A stretch of DNA of 64,000 bases from assembly GCA_964036155.1 (NCBI GenBank), contig OZ038422.1, positions 62,271,201-62,335,200 on the forward strand, read 5' to 3'. Shown piece after piece: positions 13,801 to 25,245 of this stretch. The DNA is from Diploscapter coronatus. Taxonomy: Eukaryota > Nematoda > Chromadorea > Rhabditida > Rhabditidae. Position 1 is the first letter of the stretch. The number at the start of each line of letters is the position of its first letter. Position numbers and translations under genes: made by a program. Under the pieces are notes generated by a model. It did not search any database and was not told the DNA's origin. It saw only the letters and a list, made by a program, of their open reading frames with translations.

Positions 13801-16800
13801 GCCGCGCATTTCGTACAGATCCGAGTACGTCTGAACTATGCTAGTTAAATACCGTAACCCTTTTAATGAAAGACAGAATGCTCTATTTATGTGAAATGTT
13901 TGTAATGTTCAGTTAGTTTGTGTTGAAATTCAATCATATTTTTGATAAGTTTCAAGGAATTCATATGAAGGAAAAGTCTGGAAAGAGGCAATATTTCTTG
14001 AAACGGTTTATAGAAACTTGAATATATTTCGACAGAATTCATTAATGGTGTGAGCATATTGGAGCCGAATTCTAATACTTCATTAGGCAACCTGGAAAAG
14101 TAGTTGCTATTTCGCATCTTTGCATATGAAATAATGAAAGGAGATCTTTTCCCTAACAAATCCTATACTATTTCGCATGCAACGATGGATGCTACGCGAC
14201 GCAGCTACTCTTTCACATTGTCCTTTACCATGAATAAAATTTTAAAAATCAACCTTTTCCAGCAGATTGAGATACGTTTCGATTTGTTGTGGGTAGAGCT
14301 GCACCAGATCGTCGAGTGCGCGAGCGGCCGACTCGCGGACGAATTTGATCGGCGAGACGCATTCCTCTGGAAAAAAAAATCGAAATTAGCGCACACACCC
14401 ATTAAAATTCGATTTCTTTACTATTTTCAAAAAATTTACTCAACTCCTAAAAACGAAATAGCACTGAAAAACAAGAGGTACAATGAAATTTTCCAAAAAT
14501 CTCACCGACGAGTTTCTCTCCAATTTCCTCGGTGGGATCGCTAAGTTCCGAGCTGAGCCACAAATTTATAGCCTCGTTTGCCGTGCCTTCTGCGTCGTCG
14601 AATCTAAAATGCAATTTTAAGGCAGTTTTTTTCATCCAAACTGCTGAATTCCTAAGAAAATCACTCCAACAAATGGCTGTACCTGGCGATATTTAGTCTG
14701 ACGAGCAGATTCAGAACGAATTCCCGATCAGTGGGTTTGTCAACGAGGCGACGAATCAGATGAGGAGGAGAAAGGACCTGAAAATTTCTACTGCGTAAAA
14801 ATGAATATGCTTCAGAAAGATTGAAATTTGAGATAAATCAAGTCAAAACAATAGGTTTTCGATATGGCCAATATTTTAAATAATTTGCCAAATAAATTGT
14901 GGCAATTGAAACGTTTTACCTTGATGATATTTTCTCGGATGTTAGCGTTTTCGTTCTTCAGATACTCGATGATTGCTTGAATCAGTTCAATCACTTCTTC
15001 ATCCACGCTCTCCGAGTCGTTCACCAAAATCACGAGGTTTTTCAGGGCCTGAAATTTTAAATTTCACACTTTTACGGATTTTTCTCTCAAAGATGTGAAT
15101 TTTCCAGGAGTCTGAAGTTCACCTGCAAAATGACGTTGGATTCAGTGTTGGCGTATTGCTCCAGAAGGAGATCGCCGTAAAGCGTCAGGGGCAGACGGAG
15201 GACAGATTTATCCTGAAAATTTTCCAAGCTTTTTCAATTTTAAAAGTTTTTCATAGAGAAATACATAAAAAAAGTGCAAAAATAATTCTTTGCATTTTAA
15301 ATAAGTGCTCTTAATTCTTAACAATGCCTTGAAGAATTGTCTATAAAGAGAATTTCGAATTTTTCTAACGACCAACTTGGACAGGAGAAATTCAAATTTA
15401 AAAATACCCTGAAGAACTGTTTGTGAAGAGCGTTTTGCATGAGTTGAGAAACGTCCGCTTTGGTTTGCTCGGCGAATTTCTCGTTTTCGAGGATTTTCCG
15501 AATAAGGGGCAGAAGGAACGTCAATTGAGGCGCACCAACGATTTCGTCCTCTTCAAATTCGATCTGAAAATTAAGAAATTTTAAAAAATATATCGCATTT
15601 TTCTTTTTTTTTTTTTTTATAATTTTCCATAATTTTACTTTTTCTATTATTTTTCACGACAGAAACATTTTTTAAATGAAAACGTACCTCGTCATCATCG
15701 TCGATTTCCATGACGAAGGCCCTTTCATTGAGCAGGGAAAAGGTCTTTTTGAGCAGTTCCTCAATTCCTTCCTCAGAACTTCCTTTCACATCGCCATTTT
15801 CTCCGTTCGCCCCATTTTCCTTGTTATCATTTTTCTCTTCAGATTTAGGCATCCAATGACTTTCCAGCACTCTCAACGCGGATTTTCCCACGAGTTCACC
15901 TGAAAAACTAAAAATTTCTTCAAAAGCCCATTTTCATAGTAAACTTATAATTTTCAAGGAGTTTTGTTTACTTCTACTTATTTCCAATGAAAATATGAAA
16001 TAATTGATTCTGTATAGGATTTTGAAACATTTTTGGATTATTTTTGAAAAATCCATAAAATGTCGCCGCTTCTATTAACAAGATCCTCAATAAGTTTTGA
16101 ACCTTGATGAATACAACGGCGGATTTTTCTATCGCCTCATATAAATACAGTGACCTCTCTGGATGAGGTCACGTGAAAATGCTTGAGGCTTGAGAAAATC
16201 GAAACCAATTTTTTGAAAATCAATCTCACTACCACTAGACTATCCTACCATCATTTCTTGGAATGGTTTTCGCCAAAATGAGTTAGGTTTTTAACTAACT
16301 GGGCTAAATCTATAATTTCCAAAGAAATACCGAGGCTATCATCCGATTCGGGGAAGGCGACATCTCTGAAAGCGAGCAGTAGACGAGCTGCCTCCTCAGA
16401 GATAAGGTAGTTCTGCAACAGAGGAATGCTCACGTCATACAGGAGATGCGATCTGGAAATTTTCAATTTCCTAATAAGTTTCAACACTGTTAGATATTAT
16501 TCAGAAGTTTTCAATTAGTTGCTTTTTCCGGTATTGAATGTCTTTAAAATAAAAAATAAGATGTTTCGAAATGTCTTCATTTGGAAGTTAGTATGTTTCA
16601 AAGCTTTGATTCTTTTGAAAAATAAATTTAATGAGATAAGTCTCAGAAGGACATTATACTTGCACTAAGGAGGGTTTTTTTTTAATGTTCTGAACTTGTT
16701 GTTTGAAAAAAATAAATCAGACCTGATAAAAGCGCCCTGAGGTTCAGCCTTCACGAGGGAAGTGGCCTCGTTGAGCTTTTTTTGAGCATCCTGATAGAGG

Positions 16801-19047
16801 ACCTGCATTTCATCTCGGATCGTCTAAAAATTGATAATTTTTAAAAAACGAGAAAATAAGCAAAACTGACCTTTTCTTTAGCCAACTCCTTATCCTTGAG
16901 CTCCTGTTGAAGCGAGGTCAATTTGTTCTCCTTTTCCAGCTTTTTCTTTTCATCCTGAAATAATACATGTTTCAGAAGTGTTGCATTATTTAAAGTTTGG
17001 ATTCTTTTTTAATAAGTTGAGATTTAATGGCTTTTTTAAATACAAGTTTCAAAAGATCTGGATTTATTAAAATATTATAGAGAAAAGGATCTCTAAGTTT
17101 TAAAAAATGCACCTGTATGAGCTCGAGCAGAACTTTCTTGTCCTTGTCCGACATTTTCTTGTTGCCGACCCGATGGGCCAGCTCCGCTTTTTCATCGCTG
17201 AAATGTGGAAATTCTAAATCCCTGTTCAGCAGAAATTTTAGTAAGTTTCAAAGATTCTATATCCTCCAGTGTAAATTTCATTGACTATTAGACGAAATGT
17301 AAGATTAGAAAAAAAATCTGATCCTACAATTTGAGGACGGCTTTGTTGTACAGCTCTCCTTCAGGCATTTTGTAGACGGACACTTGCTCCTCTGTGATTC
17401 GCGCATAGCGACTGATGTCAATGGTTTCAAGGCTTTCCTGAAAAAAATCATGAAAATTCAATAGTAAATTTCTAATGAAATTCAAATTTAAACAAAAAAA
17501 ATGCTTCTTTCCCAGGAATTTCAGATTTTAATTTTTTCCTGAAATAAATCACCTCGACCCTGGTCCAGAGCTTGTCCTTCAAATTGTGGATGTTCAATTT
17601 GAAGAGGATTTTGAGCGACTCGACTTTTGCATCGGGAAATTCACAGCTGAGCACTTTGTCGAGCAGCCGGTCGATGAATGCGTCGTCCGGCTTGAATCCG
17701 TCCTCACTTTTTGCCTCGTACCACCGCGTCCAAATCTCGCCGTCTTGTTCAACTGGAAAACGATCAAATTTCAAAGAAGTCATTAATAAAAACTTCAAAT
17801 TTATAAGTTTCAGTCAAGTTTTGTAAATATTTTCTGTGGCTCACCTTTACAGTGAGTTCTTAGAAAAAAATTAATTTTTATAAAAGAAAAAGAAACCAAC
17901 CCAATCTAGGCATAGAAGCGAGGAGAAGGGTGTTAGACGCGAAAGGAATGCAATCCTTGTCCTTGAGTTTCGTGGTTTGAAGCAGAGTGAGAGTCTGAAA
18001 ACATGTGTTTCAAGGAAATGTTTTAATAATTTTAGTTATAGCAATTTCGCTAGCTTTTCCATCAAGGATTTTCAAAATTCATATTTTAAAGGAAAGAGTT
18101 ACCTCCAAATACCATTCGCCAGGCACGTTCCAAGCGGCTTTGCTGTCAAGGCCGAGTTCTCGCTGAGCTGCTTTGCGGAGTGCCTAAATGTTCGAATTTT
18201 CTAAAAAAAAAAAAAAAATATTCAAAATAGAAAGAAAAATCTTTAAGTGCCTATTTCAGGAAGAAAAAAGCTAATTTTTGAAAAAAATCAAAGTCCCGTA
18301 CCATATCAATGGTGCCCTTCATGGCTCTCGTGAAAATGGCGTCGGAAATGTCGATGGCGAAGGCGGCGCCCAGCTTGTCGACGATTTTGCCGAGCAATTT
18401 GACCGCTTTCTGACGGGTCTCGGGCTTGGGCCAGAACAGCAGAAGGACGAGAGCTTTGGTGGCGTTTGGCGGCCACGAGTCGAAGGCTGGCTGAAGAAGA
18501 AGAAGAAGTGAATAAGTTTTAAATTTCAAGAAAATTAACGAAACCTTATTTTTCTTTATATTTTTTGATTCGCTGGACATAATGAAGTTCATTTTATGAA
18601 AAAGTCTAGAGAAATAAAACCGAAAATGGAATTTTTATTTTCGTCTTTCGTACCTTTCCCGCAGTGGGCCGCTGAAGGATGAACAACTCGACGAGGTCAA
18701 TCCAGAGATCGGCGTCCTGCGAGCGCAGAGCCATCAGCGATTTGGGCTGGAAGTGAAAAAAAAATAATTTTGGAAACGTATTCAAAGTTACAATATATTT
18801 TAATTGTATTCTAATTTCTCGAAATTCGGAATTGCACACCTTGTTTAGAATTTGCCTTCAATAGTGCAAGATTCTTGAATATCCGAATTTATTGAAAAGA
18901 TCTAAAGAAATGTACCGTGAAAATGATCTCGCTCTTGGCGGTCTTGTTCCATTCCTTGGTGTAGTTCTCCGTGTTGGGAGCCAACTTTTTCAAGTTTGCC
19001 AAATTCGTGGAAACCCAGTCGGCAGCCGCCTTCTGGGCTGCGTCCAT
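1826..19047 (-). CDS. gcn-1: GCN1, ribosome-binding HEAT-repeat activator of the kinase GCN2
   Basis: GCN1 binds translating or stalled ribosomes with GCN20/ABCF and passes uncharged-tRNA or collision signals to GCN2 in the cytoplasm. I could chain 57 exons with matching phases, from ATG 19047 to TAA 1826 (6645 nt, about 2214 aa); most introns are bounded by GT and TTTCAG/TTTTAG. Diagnostic blocks are [20 protein letters not shown] (exon 12478-12594, the EF3-like HEAT core), [20 protein letters not shown] (10405-10560, region that leads to the GCN2 RWD-binding part), [17 protein letters not shown] (10049-10225), [19 protein letters not shown] (9219-9491) and [20 protein letters not shown] (8479-8587). 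The product is shorter than the roughly 2670 aa of human or yeast GCN1; the N-terminal third seems short, or exons in longer introns were missed. One junction (16274 to 15899) needs an unusual GC donor. A TTTTCAG acceptor lies 10 nt before the ATG. Long introns contain a MITE-like hairpin and tRNA-like fragments. Confidence 0.96.
7640..7742 (-). repeat. tRNA-like fragment in a GCN1 intron (possible SINE head)
   Basis: In the 648-bp intron between GCN1 exons 7762-7860 and 7000-7113. Read on the minus strand from 7738 it gives GGTAAAATAGCTCAGTGGTA, which matches the internal A box of polymerase III tRNA promoters (TAGCTCAGTGG exactly). The sequence that follows does not fold into a full cloverleaf that I can see, and no clear B box follows, so this is a tRNA-derived repeat or decayed pseudogene and not a working tRNA gene. 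Confidence 0.4.
14086..14215. mobile_element. Decayed hairpin MITE in a GCN1 intron
   Basis: Begins GGCAACCTGGAAAAGTAGTT, identical to the start of the 118-bp hairpin at 47924, and carries the same internal blocks: a 'catatgaaataatga' block on the left and 'actatttcgcatgcaacgat' on the right. The right terminal arm is altered (gctactctttcacattgtcc). It lies in the GCN1 intron 13831-14253. No coding capacity. Confidence 0.75.
16190..16250 (-). repeat. Second tRNA-like fragment in a GCN1 intron
   Basis: On the minus strand from 16249: GGTAGGATAGTCTAGTGGTA, an A-box-like sequence of the tRNA-Asp/Glu type, followed about 45 nt later by GGTTTCGATTTTC, a weak B-box-like match. It sits in the same GCN1 intron whose donor is unclear. 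It is probably a degenerate tRNA-derived element. Confidence 0.35.
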
Positions 19048-19057
19048 TTTTGGTACC

Positions 19058-20465
19058 CTGAAAATTTGACTTTGAAGAACAACTTTAAAAAGGCGAATCT
19101 TTCGAACTTCCAAGCGATTTTCAAAGATTCCCAACTTCAATAGTAATAAGATAGATGAAGTTCAAAAATAAGTATGTTCTAGAACGAAGAAATAAAAAAA
19201 AGTTATAGCAAGTTTGAAAAAGATGAAAAAATTCAAAAAACCTTTGAGCGATTCCGAAAAGTTCCTAGATTCTAGAAAATCCAAATTCAATTTCTGAATT
19301 TTCTAGAACGGATAAGGATAAAGGATTCTAAAAATCCGGGAGAAATCTTTGAAGCTTTTGAAAATGCCCAAAAATCGCGTGTAAAGTACGCTCCGATGCA
19401 AATTACTTGGTTCTTTCGTTTGCCAGCGTAGTGGTCGCTTCATTTCAAAACACGCTCATTTTTCCTTTCGAAAATTTATTTTTCGCGATTTTTACGGTAA
19501 TTTTCTCGAAAATTTCTGACTATTCCTTGTTTCTAGAAGATTCTGAAACTCTATTGAAACTTCTGCCGACTTTTATCTCTTCAAAAAATGTTTAAATTCG
19601 CTCAAAATCTATCAGCGATTTTATCACATTTTTAACTTTTTGATTTTTTCTTCAATTTTCTCAAAACCTTCCTTACACTTTTGGAGTCTTAATAGCTTTG
19701 CGATTTCTGTAAAATTTGAAAATGTAAAGGCGCTTATCTTCGATTTCAAAATCGAGCCCCCATCTTTTCGACTCCTTTCCAATGATAACACCGATAAAAT
19801 TGCTCATACATTCGTACATTTTGTCACAAGAGAGGGGAAGTTTCATTCCTTTTCGTCAGTCAGTTCTTTCCATCTTTACAGCTCCATCTTTTCTAAGGAG
19901 ACTACAAAATTCTATATTAGTGCGTTTTGTTTCTAGAACCTTCTTTCATATAACATAAAAAATAGCGCTGAAGAGATGAAAAGATGGCTATTTCCCTGAC
20001 AACCACTGCTTGTGAAAAGGATGCGCACTTGATACTACAAGAGAAAAAATCGATACTCAGTGGTCAGAGATCAAGAAAATCCTTTTTTAATGGGAGAGAA
20101 GGAAAAAATCACTTTCATAAATCTAACTTTTTTCATCAAACTTATCTAAGTGTTCAAACTTCATTTTTCATGCTCATTTTTGTAAGTTTCGAAAGTGATT
20201 TCGTATTTCTGAAACTCGATGCTTGACTTTTTATTTTGTGTTATTTCTGACTTTGCATAAATTTTTATCTTCCGCAGAATTCTCGTGAATTCTGTACGTT
20301 TAATTTTTTATAAACTTCGTTTTCGAAATTTTCTCGTCATTTATTGAAGTTCCAAGCTCTTCCTTCTACAATTTTTAAACTTGTTTTCAAAATTCGACAT
20401 TTATGTTTAATTTTCCGAGTTTTCAGTGCAGCCAATTCACCCATTCACATTCAAAGGTCTAAACG
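19058..20465. other. Intergenic region between divergent GCN1 and RSP-3
   Basis: About 1.4 kb separating the two starts; promoters of both genes should lie here. A TTTTCAG acceptor at 19058-19064 (minus) serves GCN1 and a GAGTTTTCAG acceptor ending at 20426 (plus) precedes the RSP-3 ATG by 40 nt, either as trans-splice sites or 5'-UTR introns. No other coding exon or structured RNA was recognised. Confidence 0.5.
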
Positions 20466-22519
20466 ATGGGCCGCACTTCTTCTGAGACGAGGATCTACGT
20501 CGGCAATTTGCCTTCGGACACCCGTGAGAGGGACGTCGAGGACGTTTTTGGCAAGTAGGGGAATTGTAAATTTCCAAAAATGTCGCTAAAATACACATTT
20601 TTCATCTTTGAATTTCCTAAAAGAAATTTGTTTTCAGGTATGGCAAGATCCGCATGATCGACATCAAGGGGGGTAGAGGCCCGCTCTACGCGTTCGTCGA
20701 GTTTGACGATCCGAGGTAAATCATTTTTTGTTGTGAATATCTTTTTCAATAAAATTTCAATGGTCATAATTTCATGGTTTGCCAATCGAACCCTTCTCAG
20801 AGTAAAAGAAAAAAGTAAATAATATTGTTTCTTGCAAAAAAGTTTAAAAACATTAGCAATATTGATTTTTTTCAGGGACGCTGAAGACGCGGTGCACGCC
20901 AGGGACGGATACGACTTCGACGGTCACCGCCTTCGTGTCGAATTCACGCGCGGGGTCGGACCCAGAGGCCCGGGAGGGAGGCCCATTAACGGTGGATGGG
21001 TGGGTTAAAAATGTTTTTTTTCAGCCTAGTTTCAAAAATAAAATTTCGAGGTACGAGAGTAAAAAATGTCTTGAATAAAAAGAGAACAATTGCACACACA
21101 TCTAGATATAAAAATTTTTTTGCAGATACATTTTATTCAAGACGCGTAATAAATGGCGGTGAAAAAAAAACAAAAATTTTGCATGGCAAAAGAAATTAAA
21201 GGTAAATTTCTAGGCGGTGGATTACGGCAATCCGCGCCGCGGCGGTCCGCCCACGCGTCGCTCAAATTACCGCGTCATCGTCGAGGGACTGCCCCCGTCA
21301 GGGTCGTGGCAGGATTTGAAGGTTTGACAAATTGATTTTTAATTTCGCAGAAAAGACCTGAAAATACGATTTTATTCTATACTAATTCTTTTAGTTTTCG
21401 CGTGAAATTTATGAATTTGCAATAAAGGGAGCAACCAAGTTTTTTTTGTAAAATTTTGAAGAGATAAAATAAAGTTAATCATAACAAAAATCAGGATCAC
21501 ATGCGCGACGCCGGGGAGATCTGCTACGCGGACGTGGCGCGCGACGGCACGGGCGTCGTAGAGTTCGTCAAGAGCGACGACATGAAGTACGCCATTCGCA
21601 AACTGGATGATACCAAGTTCAGATCGCATGAGGTGGGATTTGTTCTTATTTTTTAATTGAAAATTTTTCACTTTTTCTTCCTAATAAGATTCTATTTTTC
21701 CACAAAAAACGTTTTTTTTTCTATGACGATATTGGCCGAAATTCTTCAAATAACAAAAAATGGATTACAGAAAATTGAAATTTTTACGACTCTATTTTTC
21801 AAATTTTATTCTAGGAGGTAACTCAGATATCACTCAGCATCGCAACTCGAAGAAATAGCATGCGATGAGGATTTTTAATTTCATACTATCTCTTCAATTT
21901 ATTGGGTTGTGATGTTGACGGATTGTTATTGAGTTTTTTTTTCTTTTTATAAAAATTACCAAAATGAATGATTGAACAATGATTTTCAGGGCGAGACAGC
22001 GTACATTCGCGTGCGCGAGGATACGTCGTCGTCGTCAAGCCGCGGCCGCTCGCGTAGTCGTTCCCGCTCCCGCTCTCGCGAGAGAAGGTGAATCAGAAAT
22101 CCCAGTCCAGAAAGTCTATTTTTGGAAAGTTCATGATCTTTTTCTATTCATTACTGAAATCATCATGTTGAACACTTGGAAGTTCGTGACCTGTTATTTT
22201 CAAAATATTATTTTCGTGAACTTTCCAAATACCCCCATTCCCAAATAGGACTTTGTAATTCGATCCTGGATACTTTAAATTGATTTTTAACTTTCTCAGG
22301 AATCTTTGTTTTTTTTCTCTTGATTTTTAGACTTGGGGTCGGGCTTTAAATCTTTTGGATTCAAAGTTAAAATTTAGAATTATGCATTCTTTCGATTTTT
22401 TTTATAAGTTCCAAAAAATTTAGCACTTTTCTTTGGGATAAAAATGGGATTTAAATTTCAGGGCTTCTCCGCACTATTCACCCCGTCGCTCGCCATCTCG
22501 CAGCCGCAGCCGCTCGTAA
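20466..22519 (+). CDS. rsp-3: SR splicing factor, SRSF1/ASF-SF2 ortholog
   Basis: A serine/arginine-rich protein that binds exonic enhancers in pre-mRNA and recruits U1 snRNP and U2AF in the nucleus. Seven exons (20466-20554, 20638-20715, 20876-20999, 21214-21321, 21495-21632, 21990-22087, 22462-22519) join in phase to 230 aa, close to human SRSF1 (248 aa). RRM1 starts at residue 10 with RNP2 IYVGNL and RNP1 LYAFVEF. A Gly/Arg/Pro linker follows. The pseudo-RRM carries the family hallmark SWQDLKDHMR. The C-terminus is a short RS domain ([15 protein letters not shown], then SPSRSRSRS). Phases match at every junction and the start gives the canonical N-terminus of the family. The next gene in the same direction starts 2.7 kb downstream, so co-transcription is unlikely. 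Confidence 0.96.
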
Positions 22520-22964
22520 ACTTTCGACCAAAGAAGGTTTTTCCAGGCGAATTCGTTCAGCCCCAACATCCACTCATCACCAACTCATCTGATCCATTTC
22601 AATTGGGACTTTCTGGTATTTTTTTTGTTTGTTTTTATGATAATTTTTAAACTTGGGAAAAGTAGTAACGCGGTAATGCTGTAATCTATGAAATAGTGTG
22701 GACAGACAATGTAAGGGTACTGCTCTTCTTATCTTTTCACCACACCATTTCATGCGTTAGAAATTACAAAATTACCAATGCTGCTGCTTTTTCAGATTTC
22801 CTCTTTTTAATTCCCTTCCCCACTGCTTCTTCGTTCTTCGTCTTGATTCACGATAATTCAGTAGGTTTTCAAAGTTCGATTGAATTTTCGTGACAGAGCG
22901 AAAAATGATCGCTTCGCTTTTAATTCAAGGGGCGTAGCAAGCATGAGATGTAACGTGATGTGTT

Positions 22965-23184
22965 GTAGCTTAGAAATTGTGAGCAAGATGAAAACGATGG
23001 TATTTGCTCATCGTTGTTTCGAAAATTGATAAGTACTGGAAACTGGAAAATATCATGGCTTGTATTTTAAAATCTTCTCCCGTCTGATTAGAAAAATTTT
23101 TAATTTGTATATCTTGATAAAAAAAAGCTTCAAATTCCCACATGCTTCTGACTAAACCCTCTTAGTCACAATTTCTAAGCTACC
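22965..23184. repeat. Short-armed inverted repeat
   Basis: The arm TAGCTTAGAAATTGTGA at 22966-22982 reappears as its reverse complement TCACAATTTCTAAGCTA at 23166-23182. This 17-bp perfect match about 200 bp apart suggests the termini of a small element or a remnant of one. The interior shows no coding capacity. Confidence 0.5.
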
Positions 23185-23515
23185 CATATTTTAACGCAAG
23201 CAAACATTCCCTAAAACATTTTAATCCACGGTTAAAGTGAACAAATCACGTACCTGATTTTATTTGGGTTTTTTTTCTCTTCGCTTCATTTTCAGAAGCA
23301 CTGAAATTCAATTAAAATTAGGTGGAAGCTGAAATTTGTTCAAATATTTTGGACGGATTTTCAGTTCTAGTTACCCCCTTTTGACTTCCAGAATAGTCAA
23401 AGTTTTGAAAAATTTGTAGATTGGTAAAATTTCAAGGCTTTGATAGCTTTTCGCTATTTTTCGGTATCAAGCTTATTATCTCTCTTCCCATATTTGGTAT
23501 AACCATCTTTTTATT

Positions 23516-24114
23516 GTTCATCTCTGACGGAGTGAACAGTCGATTGAAATTCCGCCAAAAGTTGTAAGAATCAGCTTACATTGAAAAGTGATGCAATATG
23601 CGCGATTAGTCGTGAAACTCGCTCATTATTATTCAATCTGTACTCGTCATCTTTGCAAACTCACAAGACATTTATCGAGCTTATTGTCGGGCTTAGGACT
23701 TTTTTTGTTTAACTTTGCAACCCCAACCGCACTGCATCGATTTTCAAATTTTTACAACCACAACCGAACAGTAGCACAAAAGTAGCAGTCGAGTTGCGGT
23801 TGAAAGTCCCAAGTCTGTGTTGTTGCATTATTCCCCCTACCTTCATCTTCGCTCATTTTTAGTCTTCATCCTCTTTCTTGAAAAATAGTATTTTAGGAAA
23901 GAATAAGGAATGTGAATAGAACAAAATAGTTGGGGCAAATAATACGACAAAGCTCGATGAATATCTCGTGAGTTTGCAAGGATGACGAACAGATTGAATA
24001 ATAATGAGCGAGATTCACGACTAATCGCTCATATTGCATCACTTTTCAATGTAAGCTAATTCTTACAACTTTTGGCGGCTTTTCAATCGAATATTCACTT
24101 CGCCAGAGATGAAC
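23516..24114. mobile_element. Foldback element of about 600 bp
   Basis: The first 200 bp or so (gttcatctctgacgg... through the block around 23575-23640) recur in inverted orientation at about 23940-24114, ending in cgccagagatgaac. Matching blocks include CGCCAAAAGTTGTAAGAA / TTCTTACAACTTTTGGCG and AAGTGATGCAATATG / CATATTGCATCACTT, with small indels. The middle 200 bp is unmatched. This is a non-autonomous foldback or MITE-like element with no transposase frame. Confidence 0.75.
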
Positions 24115-25245
24115 GATAAATTTATTTTATTATCATTTAATCTTAAAACCATTATATTCCCTTATCATCAGGACATGTTTCTGGCTGAGAAGTCGATAAT
24201 TTTTCGAAAGAGTATGAGAATGTGAGAGACGGAAACGAAGTCAAACTTACACTCTCTATTTTTCATGCTCTCATGTCGATTTATCGTTTTCACAGGCTTG
24301 AGCTATCCTGCGTTAATCCTGATATTTTGATATACTCTAAAGAATTTTAGAAAAGAGCCGAATTTTTCAAAAATGCGACCTCTTTTTCTAAAAATTCAAC
24401 ATTTGGTTTTTTCGTTGTGTGAGCCTAAACTTTGATCCTATCTTATTATCCTTAATTTGGAATAAATTGTTGTCGTTTTCAGTCCCCGAGGACGGAAAGA
24501 CAAAGACAGAGTGAAGATTATTGCTAAGCGAAAGACTACCCTCAATGCAAAGGAGGAAGGAAGGATATAGGATAACCAAACCTGCGCAAGAGGGATAGCC
24601 AAATCGAGGGTGAAACAAGAGGGACCCCAAACAAAGACAAACTCTCAAAGGAAAGGAATCCACGCCACTCGCGCTAACCCAAACATAAACCCCAAAGACA
24701 AAGCAAATGACGATAACGATAGGAATAAAGGTTATCCTACCTTCATCCAAAGACATGCAAGGAGCGAGGGATAAAGATTTTTTTTTCAAATTCACCACCC
24801 TCCTTGCATTTATAGTATACTTTGAGCGCAAAAAATCAATAAGAAGAGAAGAGGTGAAGAGAGAGTTAGGCTAGGCTAATCAAAATTCAGGTACAAGAAA
24901 GGGTAAATTCGACAGATCAAATCGGATTTCAAAGGATTACGAGTCCATATTCTGAGGAGAGTCGATTTTTAAAAATTTTTCAAACAATTTGAATAAAGAT
25001 TTTTTTACTCAGATCTGTGTTCATTTTTCACCCCTTTGTTTGAAGCAAAGATGATATTGCTATTTTTGTAAAGTCGTTTTTAATCTTCCCCTTTCACAAC
25101 CGCCTGCTTTCACTCACTTCATTTTCATCTTCTCTATCTGAATTATACTTTTTCAACTCCTCTAAATTCCTGTCGATGGTTACTTATTTTCCGCGATTTT
25201 CTAAGGTTAAAAAATTCAGGCCCATTTTAATATTCTTTTTCAAAA

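Larger units (their letters stand above)
22520..25218. other. Long non-coding stretch downstream of RSP-3
   Basis: About 2.7 kb with no supportable exon. It holds the RSP-3 3' UTR, of unknown length. An AATAAA at 24992-24997 is the clearest distal polyadenylation hexamer. It also contains two inverted repeats (22965-23184 and 23516-24114) and a purine-rich tract around 24485-24790 whose long minus-strand frame looks like a by-product of composition. Confidence 0.45.

Noticed and set aside
24388..24831. 147-residue minus-strand open frame
   Set aside because: It lies in a purine-rich tract, has no similarity that I recognise, no flanking splice consistency, and is surrounded by RSP-3 3' flank and repeats.
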